From Anabas testudineus (lineage: Eukaryota > Chordata > Actinopteri > Anabantiformes > Anabantidae), in assembly GCF_900324465.2 (NCBI RefSeq), contig NC_046616.1, positions 16,983,095 through 17,047,094 of the forward strand: a stretch of DNA of 64,000 bases, given 5' to 3'. The notes beneath the pieces were generated by a model. The model was not told where the DNA came from. It was given only the letters and a program-made list of their open reading frames with translations, and searched no databases. Each line of letters starts with the position of its first letter. Position 1 is the stretch's first letter. A program made the translations under genes and the position numbers. Shown here in pieces: positions 40,352 to 60,109 of the stretch.

Positions 40352-43300
40352 TTAAAGTTTCTCTGCTCTCTTTGACACCTCATGCAGAGGCTCTTGCTCC
40401 AGGAGCAACTTGAGTCTGCTCTGTGTCTTTATTTTCTGTGATGATGTGACCTTCAGTTCTTGTGTTTTCTTTCCTTGCGTCTGAGGCAGCAGTCTTTGCA
40501 GTCTTTTGGCCAGCTTTCGTGCCAGCCATATTGATAGAACCTTAGACAGGAGTCTGGGCCAGCAGTGCCATGTAAATTTACCAGTTTGTGTTGGTCTTCT
40601 CATCCCTCCTAGCTCCTGTATTAAACCCCTGAAGTCCTGCGGTACGCAGTACCGAGGGACACCTCTGAAGGCCTTTGGAATGTCTCGACTGTGGCCAAGG
40701 CCCTGAAAATAGACAATAGCAACTCCTTGACCTTTGGACTGCTGCAGTGCCCCCTCTAGGCATGCCAGTGCAGCTGCAAACACTGGTCCAGTCACAGTAG
40801 AGTGCATTTTCTGTTGACACCAGTCTTTATCATTGCATAATTTGCTGCAGTCTTTTTTTCCAGTTGCTTTCTCCTTTATGTATTTTCCCAGTCTTCCATT
40901 TAGTTTATAATCCGCTTCCGCGTCTACTTTTATTCTCTCGTGTTTCAGCTCAGACCGGATGTCGTCCTCTTTCTTCCTCCCGCTCGTATGAAGGCTCACC
41001 CTCTCCTCCCTCCACTTCTCATAGGCTTCTTTGGCCTCGGGACTCCAAATAATCAGCACTTTGCCTTGTGCCTTCTGCACTAATTCCCACTGCCCATACA
41101 GCCAGGGAAGTGGACCCAGATCCGCCACTCCAGTGCCACCCCCAGTCTGCCTTTGTGAGCTTTGGGCCCACAGAGCCATGTGCACTGTGGCACTTAGCTC
41201 CCCCTGCAGGATTGAGGCTAATGCACACACAGAAGAGACATGGGAAGACAGCTCTGATGAGCACACCAGCAACACTGGCTTCTGGATATACAGCCAACCT
41301 AGAGATATTCAGAAAGACAGGGCAGAAAAAAGAGATTAGTAATAATTAGTTTGCTGCAAATCACTCGTTCCTTTAAGACTGTAAATTAAGTACAGTTAGA
41401 CTAATACTAATTAAACAAATCAATTGACACAATGACGATTCAAATGACATGGACCATTCCTTTCATTTGTATTTGTTGATGTTGCTGAACTAACCTGCAG
41501 CTCCACTCCTGGTAAGTCGGTGGATGAAAATTCCCAGTAACGCAACCATAACCACAAATATCAATAATGCCGCCGCATACATGCCGTACCTGTTGTGTGT
41601 GTCTGTGGAATAAAAGACAAGGCAGTGGATCTGTTTAGTTTGTAGGAGTTTTGTGTGCATGCATTCATGCATCAAGTGATCCACATTGGGCTTGTGTGTG
41701 TGCCTTGAGTATACTTACAGTCTGGGCACAGAATTCTTTTACCGTGAAGAGCAGGATCTGACTGCCACACCTGCAGAAAAGCAGATGAAAGAGTGAGAAA
41801 AGACAAAAAAAATAAAAAATAATAATAATAAAAAATCTACCATGTCCAGAAACAATTTGTCAGTCTTGCACAAACTCGCTGCATGTACCTGCACACACGG
41901 CCTTTCAGTAGTAAAGTGGGGCAGCATGTTCATCTGTGTCCCCTCCTGTAAAATTCATTCATGTTAATATCAACTTAACACTTTTTTCCTATCGCCTTAG
42001 CTCTTCCTGTGTCACGAACACATGCCTACTCGTGCTTACCGTTCTTAGAGCATGGACTGGCCCAATGGGTGAACATCCCGTCTTATTAAGGACACAAAAC
42101 TGAGCCGAAAACATTGCTGGGACAAGAGAAGTGAGATACACAATCACGCTTTGTCTGCCTGGTCCAATGTGCGCCTCCCATGAAGACATATCTGTAAGAC
42201 AAGGTGAGATGGAATCAAAACAGGGAAACAGACAAACAGATTTTTCACAGCTATAAACTTGAAAAACAAGCTAACTATACTTTTTTATTCCAGTGTTTGA
42301 CTCACCAGCTTGGAACGGGCACTGGATATTTTGGCTGCCTTGTAGAGAAAACTGCAAATATGAGACACAAATATGTGAATCTGCGACTAAAACGTTGACA
42401 ACTGGATACCCACTCCAAGCAAATTCTCACCTGCACACACATCTGTGGGTGTCTGTCCACTGCGGACGTGTTATACGTCTGTCGAGGAGACACGGTGGGT
42501 GTTGGGGTTAGAAACCAGTATTCACACTCAACAGGAATCTATCATCAATACCACAAACAGTCCAAACCTACCAGGTTTTTCCCGTCATCATTCTCCTCCA
42601 GCGTGGAGCCGAGTACAGGTGTGCAGAGGTGTTCGTGCTGCTTCCAGCAGAGGGAGGCAGAGATCTTCTCTGGCAGATCATTAGCAGGACACTTTGTGAT
42701 CCAGTGCAAACTAGACTCATACAGCTCGACTTCAGAGGTGAGCCAAACATCTCTGACATCTGTTGAGGGATTGTGGACACAGAGGTTAGCGATAATAATA
42801 TAACGTAATAGAGTTTAAACAGCACCCAAGTGACACACAGACTACCTGAAAGTACATCAACCCCAGTCCCAGATGATTTTAAGGATTTTTTTTTTCCCCA
42901 AGAAAACTGGAAAACAGCTACATGGGTCCCATTTAAAAGCTCTTGATTCTCATTTAACAACTGTAACAACCACCCAAATAGCGTAACAACATGAAGGGGA
43001 ATACCCTGCTTTTGTGTATCTGAATCATAACACAAAATAAGTTGTCAATCACAAAACTAAGAAAAACTCCCCCTAAAATGAGCTGTCCCCACTGTTTTTA
43101 TTTTCAGTCTGACTCTGACATGAATCATCCGTCGCGCTCACCTGCAACTCTTTCCTTTTGAAACGGACACTTTTTATTCCGCATGGCATCTGTGTGGGTG
43201 TAATATACCTGTAAGTGCAGAGAAAACATATACACAGGACTGAAAACTAAACAGATTCAACAAAATAAAAGCACTGCTTGTATCAGAAAGGTCAAAGTAC

Positions 43301-45804
43301 CTCTACACACACACACGGCAGCAGGTAAGTGATGTTAAAGTGGGCAGACTGAGACCGAGATGGATCAATCTAAAAACAACAAATACGTTACAGTTAAACA
43401 ATGTGTGTACAAACTAAAGTACATACATGCAGATACATGTTACACTGATACTCACTGTAACTAGGGGGGATTCTGGCACACCGCTGCAGAGAAATTCATT
43501 TTTTTTGTAGCACAATCTGGCGTAGACTTTCTTCCCAGACTCCACGGTTACAGTGATGGATTTAGATGACTGATTCACGAACACATCAAATGCTGGTATG
43601 GGATCTACAGTTGGGGCCATAAATAATGGAGTGGTGATGAGTGTTTTGGAATAAGTACACCTCTACGCTGAATCCCAAATAAAACACTCGAGATGTGAGA
43701 AAAGTCGAGACTTCCAGCCTGAATTCAAGCCGTCTTCATACGTCAGCCCTGTGACAGGGGGCGTGTCCTGCCTCCTGCTCAGTGACAGCTGGGATTAGCT
43801 TCAGCAATCCTGCAACTCTTAACCGGAAAAGTGGTTGTGATAATGGACGGATGGATAGATATTTTGCAGAAAACCTCTGCAGTCGATGACTGCCTGAGGC
43901 CAGAAGCCCTGGGCATGATAAAATGCTAAGTTTCCTCGCTCAGGATGCTCTACCAGGCCTTTGCTGCACCTCACTTCAGCTGCTGTGTTGTGGGTCTTTC
44001 AGTCTTCAGTAACTCAGAGGAAACTCTAGGGTAGCTTTCGCAACAGCTACCAAATGCCAATGTAACACTCTGAACCACCCCCAGGCCTTTTATCTGCTTG
44101 ATTAGCCATGGAGTAACTAAGGAGCAGACCACACCAATGGAAATCATTAGAATTCAAGCTGAAAGTCTTGAGTTTGCTCACATGGGGAGTGTTTTCATTT
44201 GAAACATGGTGATACACAGAGCACAAAGGCCAGAACACTTAACTTCATTTCATTATTTATAGACCTGTATACAGGCGTACAGGTTGTAGACTGGCAGGTG
44301 AAAACAAATGGAATGACAAACATAGATAGTGAGCTGATAAACATAACAAACGCAGATGCCCAAGTTACAGAGATATAAGAACCATGCTGGACGGTCGGAG
44401 TATTAGTGCTTTGGGAATGTACCTAAGGATGCAGTGAGAGAGGGAACTTGAGTTTTAGGGAATGTCTTTTGTTCTTTGAGACAGATATCAGAGCTAATGA
44501 CAATGGCAAAGATATCATCTGTGAGTCACACGTAGTCAAGAAACATGTATCACCTCTGTCAATTAAGGGCATTCAGTGCAAAGTTATTATGAGTGGGCCC
44601 GACTCAACATCTCCCTAAGACACGTTATGTTGTCATTTCCTTTGTTCTGCATTTCAGACAGGATGGCTCATATTGCCATTGTGCTGTGGCAGGAAGGAGA
44701 AATGAACGACAGAGGCACATGAGGCCTGATGGCAAAAATCCTTTACACTGTACCTCGTACTGTGTAACTGAGATTGCAGCTTGTTGATGCTGTGCTGTAG
44801 GACACAGAGACAACGTCTTGTACTCCAGCTATGATACAGCCATGTTCAAGCTCCCACTGAAAAAAAGAACACACAGCATTGTAACCATCTCCATCGAAAG
44901 AAGTCCTTAGCATGCAAAAAGCTACAACAAGCAGTGTAATCTCACCAAGGGGAAACTGCTACTGTTGTGTGGCGGCTGCTCTGTGATATCCTTGTCACAC
45001 CTGACTCGCTTTCTCACATTTCTCTCATAGCGACACTAAGTTAGAAAGAACAGAGGAAGCGAGATGATGCCTCTGTAACCCACCCAATCATCAATAACTG
45101 TAAATGCATCATGACAGTTCATACATATAGAAAGTCTGGGGGCAGGTGCAGTGGGGAAATGTCTGACCTTTTTCATCTTCTTCATGACAGGCCTAATTAT
45201 ATCTTGTTCTGGTGAGAGAATTTCAATCTTGGGCGCCTTGCACAAGTCTGCAAGAAAGCATTTGTAGGCTCTTTTCAACATTTAAATCAAAACGTGACAC
45301 AATTATGTATAAGATTACAAAACAGACTCCATACCATCAGCTGTCATCCACACATGTAGAGTGACACATTCTGCGTAAAGTCGTCCGTACTCCTCATACT
45401 GGACAGAGGTGAGTTTGACAGGACAGAGTCCCTGAACATGATCTGCACACACACACAGAGAGGAGAGCACCAACAAAACTGAAGCGAGACTGAGGACTCT
45501 AAACGAAGGAGAAAACCCTTAGTAACAAAAAGAAAACTCACCAGTTTGATTTCTTATCTACAGTAAAGAGCAGAGGGAAAGAACATCACGTTAGAACATG
45601 TCACAACAAAGCGCGTGTAATTGGACATTTACTCCATTACGCGTCTTTCACTACCTTTATTACAAAAGGCTGTTCAATCAATTAAATATCTACAGGTGGC
45701 CTCCCACAGGGAACCCTTCTTAAACTCACCTGACATGTCGTTTTGGTACATCCGAGCAGCAGTTGAGAGGCCAGGACGGCAAGAAGTGCCAGCGCCGTGC
45801 GCAT
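40352..45804 (-). CDS. il17re: Interleukin-17 receptor E
   Basis: IL17RE is the IL-17C-binding receptor that partners IL17RA at epithelial surfaces. Seventeen coding exons: 45730-45804, 45542-45557, 45335-45442, 45168-45247, 44946-45035, 44754-44856, 43456-43604, 43301-43369, 43142-43208, 42572-42759, 42431-42478, 42306-42351, 42040-42191, 41889-41945, 41719-41770, 41495-41602, 40352-41298; 784 aa (human 667). Signal peptide MRTALALLAVLASQLLLGC; Cys-paired ectodomain repeats (LYAECVTLHVW, VYARLCYKKNEFLCSG, SASLCWKQHEHLCTP); membrane helix near 441-462 (YAAALLIFVVMVALLGIFIH). SEFIR in the last exon: PVLLVCSSELSSHVSSVCAL, DLGPLPWLYGQWELV, YFQGLGHSRDIPKAFRGVPR, the last matching IL17RE specifically. 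A charged insert of about 80 residues (near 556-636) splits SEFIR. Exon 2 is a 16-nt microexon. Confidence 0.95.
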
Positions 45805-45910
45805 TTTCACCGAGCAAGACGCGCCGATGGTGGGAAAATGTTCGCCAAGTTTAAGTCCAGAGTGACGAGCCCTCATGAGGCCATGGTTTCCTCGCTTGTC
45901 CGGGTTGCAG

Positions 45911-45918
45911 CTCTCTCT

Positions 45919-45958
<40 letters not shown>
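45911..45958. repeat. (CT)n tract just upstream of the IL17RE start
   Basis: About 19 uninterrupted CT units end at 45958, roughly 110-155 nt upstream of the IL17RE ATG on the minus strand, where it reads (GA)n. It probably lies in the promoter or 5' UTR and could bind GAGA-type factors. Confidence 0.9.
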
Positions 45959-45959
<1 letters not shown>

Positions 45960-48900
45960 TGCCAAGCTCCTTCCGAGATCGTTCAGGTCGGTGCCGCGCG
46001 TTCTGCCGCTAGAGCCGGGCGCTGGAGCACCGTCCACCCCCTGAGGAAACGACAGTGGCACCGCATGAAAACTCTGTGGGGGTTATGAGCTGCCCTAACT
46101 TAACCTGCCTGTTCCCCTGCTGTGGTGAATAACTGAACACGAAGGCGTTTTTTTTTTTTTTTTTTGTTTTTTTTTAAATCACTCTTTTACGCATCAAAAA
46201 TCAAACTCCGCCTCTCATTGCAGTGTCAAGAATCAGACGAAGCCTCCCTCTAACTCAGCTTTTTTTTTTTTTTTTTTACCAGTAACCATCAACACACCGG
46301 TCGTCATTTTACCCCCTTGAGGCGACTTTCTTGTTGTTGACGCCCTTTTCTCTCATTAAAAAACGGGCCTTCCCTTCATGTGTTCTTATCCCTTTTCCAT
46401 CAGGCCAGTTTTGAGGGATGGTTCAGAGGCACAGCCAGGAGAACTGGTTCCTCAGTGGCACCAACTCCTTGTGTCTCTTTGTTACCTGAAGCTGGTCATC
46501 TTTATATATCTGTATATCTGTATACAGCCATTTGGACATAAGAACTACAATCACTTTAATACTTTCCAGCACCGTGTGTGTGCACCCACCAATGTTTGGA
46601 CCAAACTCTCCCCTGCAGCTAGATCATCAATAAAATGCGGGTAAAAACGTTGAACTCCTTTTGTTTTCATGTTGTATTCTTTTACTTCTTCTGCACTGGT
46701 TCAAACTGGGTTTCATGTGACGTCCTTGTGTCAAAGTGTAAACTTATCTATACCTGGCCCATATTAACTGCACCTATAGAGCACAAAGTAGGTGTCTGCA
46801 CACTCGTGTCCCCTTACAGGTCGTTCTCCATGGGAGCACATGCAACCTTGAGTACGTGGGTGTGGGCAGGTCTTTATCGGTTTTTCAACACTTCAGTTTT
46901 TCCTCATTCTTTTCTTGAAAAGCACTAGAGTCGACATGGCCGTCCCACGGCATTCATGTTACACTTTACACCCATTGTCTTGCTGGAAGACAAATGTGCC
47001 AGGTTTCTGGAGTCTTGTGGACAGCATCAGATTGTCTTTACCCGCTGTTAGCAGGACACACCTAAATCACCAAGTGTGTTTTAAAGGCAACATGGTTGGT
47101 TGAACTGAGATGTTCTCATTGCGTTTCAGTAGCCGTTTTATAATCCACATCTATCAAGTAGGTTCAGGTTAGGCTTTTGTTGAGTCAGCATTTTGACAAA
47201 AGCACAAAAGGTGCTTGATAAGTACAAGTCAGTGGGCGGAAATGAGATTTCCCAATCACTGATTATCCCCTGAAGAACAGCTGACAAAGTTGCCAAGAGA
47301 GGAAGTCCCAACAGAAGTCATAGCATCTGGGCTGCAGAGACCGAGCGTTTTGCTGATCAGACTACAAAACCGAACACTGCACATTATCATAAAGTGTTGT
47401 CAGCATGATGGGGCTGACATGCATAACTGCAGGGAACCCTGGAAAACCTGTGTTGGTAGGAGGTAAAATTAAAATGAGCCTGCAATAAACCTGCAACTTG
47501 GGAGCAGATTTGTTTGCACAGCGACACAATTAGCCTAGGTAAAATCAATCCACTGGGGATTCCCTGACTAGCTTCGTTTATTTGTCTTACACTCTGGTTT
47601 GTGCTGACAACTCTTATAGCAACATGATAAAATGCTGGACTAGACGGCTCTGAGCACTGCTTTTCCTACAAACAGCCTGACGTAGCTTGGTGGCAGACTT
47701 TAAGTCTTGTTACATGAATGTAGTGGCAAAAAAAGAAATTCTGAAAACTATTTAGTCACAAACAAGCTTAGACTTTGTTCGGGACACTGAACAATGTGTG
47801 TCAAACAGTTTGTAAATGTCTGAGAAGACCTGGTGGAGTTTTGGGAGAGGAGCGATGTCCCAGCGTTGTTATTAAGTGATAATATATGATGATATATTCA
47901 AAAGCTTTACGAGGAGGAACATAGTTTTTAGCAACTTAACTTATTTAGATACCTTATTTTTTAATAGAACATTTTCTCTGTATGTTTTCTACATTCTATT
48001 GTGAATAAAATGTGGATTTTTGCATGATCTGTAAATCATTGCATTGTGTTTTTCCTTTTGTTTTTTTGGCTTGGGGTTGTAAATAGTGTTCAGATCCTTA
48101 TGTATGAAAATTCAATTGTTTTTGTATGTGACTATAAGAACATGTGGGCGCATAAAAAGATTCATCCAATACATAATCACACTAAAAATGGAGCCTGTTT
48201 CAGGGCGTGTACATACATACTGTAAGTTACAGCACATGTGATAGTTACAGCTTGAAGGGGGGAAATAGCAGAAAAAGAAAGCACGTTTCAGCAACACCTC
48301 AAGTCGACCTGGGTTAGCTGAATTCTGCCGAAACCACTGTGGGATGCTATCAGTTGTTTCCACTCACGTTCTGAGCACTGCACAGTGCAGGAAATAAGGC
48401 ATCTTAACTCAGAGGTGTCATTTTGGTTGCATATTTGAAGATACAGATGTTGTGGTGAGTGGGCGTATCTCTGGGGTGGGGGATCTTTATCGTGTGAGGA
48501 AAGAATTATCATAAATTCTGGTTTGTGGAGAGGAAATTTACATTGATTTGTCATCACAACCAACCAGACTCACACATACATACTGACTTATGGGAACTAA
48601 AGGCTAAAACGTGTACAAAATGTAATGTCAGTAACGTATTTCAGCTGGAAATGCAGTGCTTAATATAACTCCTACCCCTATCTTTTCAGGCCTTCGAACC
48701 TGTTAACATATCTATTTATCCATGGATTCTATACAAATTATTTCTTAATGTAAATCAGATACAATCCATAAGAAACAAAACCACAGTCCTAACAGGTGCC
48801 TGTACACAGTGACAGTTTATGCAATGTCCTCAGAAATGTTTTTCTAACAGGGCATGTGCTTTGTCAAAGTTGTACGACCGGTAGAACTGCTGTACAATGA

Positions 48901-49140
48901 GGCTTTGCTTAATATATACATACACACATACCATAAAATAAGGCACAGGACATACAACTGTCAATGCTGTGTCTTAAGAAGTACTTAGAGTATGAGTCAC
49001 TAGTTCCTTGAAAATAACTATATGGGTGAGTCAGAATGTACTGTTAAAGTTACAAAGGAAATTGCAGAAGGTGAACAAACACAACTCGGGGATGCAGACT
49101 CACAGTGACCACAACGCAAACACGCAAGTTTAAAAAAAAT
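45959..49140. other. Intergenic region between IL17RE and BRPF1
   Basis: The first 100 nt are GC-rich (promoter side of IL17RE). Long T runs lie at 46147-46177 and 46261-46277. The rest is AT-rich with no recognisable exon, RNA gene or repeat family. In human, several genes (OGG1 to JAGN1) occupy the corresponding interval; none is here. Confidence 0.5.
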
Positions 49141-49151
49141 GCAATTCTGTT

Positions 49152-49157
49152 TTTATT
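49152..49157 (-). terminator. BRPF1 polyadenylation signal
   Basis: Minus-strand AATAAA about 945 nt beyond the BRPF1 stop, the most distal good signal before the intergenic region. The 3' UTR between contains a poly-A/T run (49649-49666). Confidence 0.55.
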
Positions 49158-50101
49158 AAACTTCTATCTTTATGCAATCAGTATATATAAAAGTTCTACA
49201 GCCGTCAGCCTGAAACTAAGAGACAGTGAGGCGATCACATGTTTCACTTTAGTCCTCATTATATGAGCTGTGTAACACAGACATACATTAACAAAACTGT
49301 AAAAACAGGAACATGATGAAAAGTGACAGACGGAAAGGGTCACATGGCATCTTGTATAACCAGAGGGATTCTAAGTAGAAGAAGTAGTCCATGATAAAAC
49401 AAGCTTGTGGACCTTGGTAAGAATTAGTACGCAGAATAAATAACATTAACATCTGTTTGCCCAAATCCTCGTCCAGGCTGCAATAGTCTCTTTGTGCTCG
49501 TCTGACAAATGACAGGACACTAGCACCACGCCTGTTTTTCTGTTTTCCAGGTGGGCTGGAGCAAGGGCATTCACAGCCGTGTGCACATGTCGTTGTACAC
49601 TACATGCACTTCCCTGTTCAAATAACAATAAATGTGTGAATGTATGTGTAAAAAAAAAAAAAAAAGAAAAACAAAAAAGGAGTGTAAGGAGAGGCAGAGC
49701 TGTGGATGCATCATAGTGTAATACAATTCTCATTTTTTGAGACTGTAAACCATCATCTCTTTTTTTTTTATTACACATCTTTATCGACCACACACACAAG
49801 GAATATTCGGATTCATGATTCTGAACATAGTATATTTTCCATCATCATAATTATTATTAGTAATACACTTTTTTCATTTCTCTTAAATACAAATTTTTAC
49901 ATGCCAGATTAAATACAGCTTATTGTGCAGGAGTGTGTTTGTCCTGGGGCCAAAGTAGTGGGTGGTTTTTTTTTTTTTCTACTGTGCCACTGGCACTGTT
50001 TGTGTTCTTTGATGTGGGGTTGGCTTCTGTGTAGAGACATGTACTCCACAACTCCCACAAGGACCAAATCCTAAGGTTTATGTACGTGTGTGTTTGTGTG
50101 T

Positions 50102-58077
<7,976 letters not shown>

Positions 58078-58099
58078 TGTGCCAACAGCCACTGCTGGG

Positions 58100-59500
58100 A
58101 CAGATGCTGTTCAAGTTTACATCTGAAATACAAAGAAGAACCAAGGGAGGATCAATTCATGACTTGTTCTGAGTGATATGTGAATTGTTCCCAATACAAT
58201 CAGGTGGTTAGATGCTCGCCACTCCACTGAACTGTGGCTGTTAAGACACACCAGTCTAGACAAATCGTGCCTGCACACTGTGCACCTGTTATGGTGCAAT
58301 CACGTGACCGTGTCCCCCTGCTCCCTGTAGCAAACACATTGTTATGTTGTGGTAACGTTACTAATAACAGGTGCGATTCAGGACAATATTTTGCTTCCTC
58401 CGTCTGCTTTCTACTGTCAGATCGTCATAGTCGTGCAGGGAAACAGCATGACACTTAACAGCGCCTTCAATCTCGTTCACAGTCTGTGAGACAGTATAAA
58501 AACACAAGGTGAAGCTCAGCACAGGCCAAAATGTAACTCGCTCGAAAAGCACAAAACCACATAAAAGGCCTTAATGAATTCTGCTGCAGCTAACGTTAGC
58601 TTTAGCTTTTGCTGCAGCTTCTTCCTCAAACAATGAAACATTGCAGTCGGGCGCTGTTAGCCAGCGAGCTAGCTGCGGCTAAGCGGACAACAACATCCAT
58701 TTGCACGTAGCTTAGCCAAGTGGGAAACACAACTACTAGTTACTCACTTCACCATGTTAGAAACTTGCTGTTGTTAGCGTCTGTTCGTTTGTCCCCACTT
58801 GGTGTTTCTATCAGCTCACTAGCCTTAAGCTGTTTGTTTTAATTCGCATGCTAAACTGTAGCTGGATACACAGGGAAGACGTTAGAGACACGAACAGTTT
58901 GACGTGAAAGTCTTTTTTTGGAGTGAAAGTTAAAACCATACGGAAGTTTGAAGTTATATTGTTCCCTGACTGTGTGTTAGTCAAACACCCAGACACAGTG
59001 TTTCCCTCCACAACGACCTCACCCTGTGAATCCCAGGTACTTAGCAGCAAAATGACAGTAACGTCTGTTTTCATGGTGTTAGCGCACTGCTCTGTGATCA
59101 CAGTCGTAACTTATCGTTAGCCAAAAGAGCCAAACAGCTAATGAATTAAAATCTTCCCTGTAGCAAAAAAAAAAAATACGTCTCAAATGCAGTGCGAGTA
59201 GACAGTCAGGCATGCTTGTGCTGCATCGGGGCACTACTACTCCGTGTCTGGAGGGTTAAGATGAAATAATGCTAATAATAATTGACCGCACACTAACGCT
59301 ACGCTAGCGGCGAGTCGAGCGGCGACCCGCTCCGCCACAGACCCGAGCCCCGAGCCCCGAGCCGCCGGACGGTACCGTTAAAGACACTTACTACTACACG
59401 CTCCTCAAGACTGCTGCTGGAAACCTCGCTCCTGATCGCAGAGGGTGGCGGATCGACTTTAATTCATTAACGTTAGATCATCCCAGACGGCGTCGCACAA
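58100..59500 (-). promoter_or_regulatory. BRPF1 leader exons and CpG-rich promoter
   Basis: The first coding exon opens behind tttcag at 58123-58128, so the leader is spliced. Two good minus-strand donors could supply it: gtgagt after 58748 and gtaagt after 59392. The second adjoins a CpG-dense block (about 59290-59420: gcggcgagtcgagcggcgac, gagccgccggacggtaccg), probably the main promoter. Both leader exons are non-coding as far as I can tell. Confidence 0.6.
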
Positions 59501-60090
59501 AAGCGTGGGCCCAGTGAAATGTTTTTGTTTTTTTTCCCCCCTCTCTTTCTGAAACTCTGTCATATCCCGATCATTTCATTGTGTTGGGAATAATTCAGAA
59601 AGTCGGTTGAACAAAAGGGACAAAACATAGCTGGAGCTAGCGCCGAGCCGTGGACGCGGCTCGGCACATTCGCCACACACAGCAGGACCTGTTTCTCGGC
59701 TTCGCTGTTAAAATAAAGCCCGTATGCGTCGTTTAACCAACATTTCAGCTTAACACAAATTGGCATCAAGTGAATCATCCATTGTTATATTTTTTTTTCA
59801 GTCCTAGTCGACTTATATTTGACGCGCCGACTGTGGCGAATCTGCGGCTTTGTTTGAAAAGACATCTGCCAGGACTGAGTGTGAGAACATGGCCTGAACA
59901 TCACACCTTCAAACAAGTCTAGAAAACACGTGCTCATCCTGTTTAGAAAGAAAAAACACCCCCTGACTAATTATTAGAGAACCATATGTATTTATAGAGG
60001 CAACACCAGCTTCTACCTGATCACATTCTTTAAATATAAAATCAGGTGTGGCCTCATAAGAAGGAAATAAAAACAATGACACACCATCAA
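59501..60090. other. Spacer between BRPF1 promoter and WNK 3' end
   Basis: The first part up to about 59850 stays fairly CpG-rich (agctagcgccgagccgtgg) and may belong to the BRPF1 promoter. The remainder is AT-rich. No gene is seen. Confidence 0.5.
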
Positions 60091-60103
60091 GCACAAAATA
60101 ATA

Positions 60104-60109
60104 TTTATT
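60104..60109 (-). terminator. Likely WNK-family gene polyadenylation signal
   Basis: Minus-strand AATAAA 2.35 kb after the WNK stop and just short of the BRPF1 promoter region. Several other hexamers lie between, so a shorter 3' UTR is possible. Confidence 0.45.

Noticed and set aside
46635-46928. 97-codon plus-strand open frame in the IL17RE-BRPF1 gap
   Set aside because: Composition is that of AT-rich non-coding DNA (Phe/Cys-rich), with no splice partners and no similarity I recognise.
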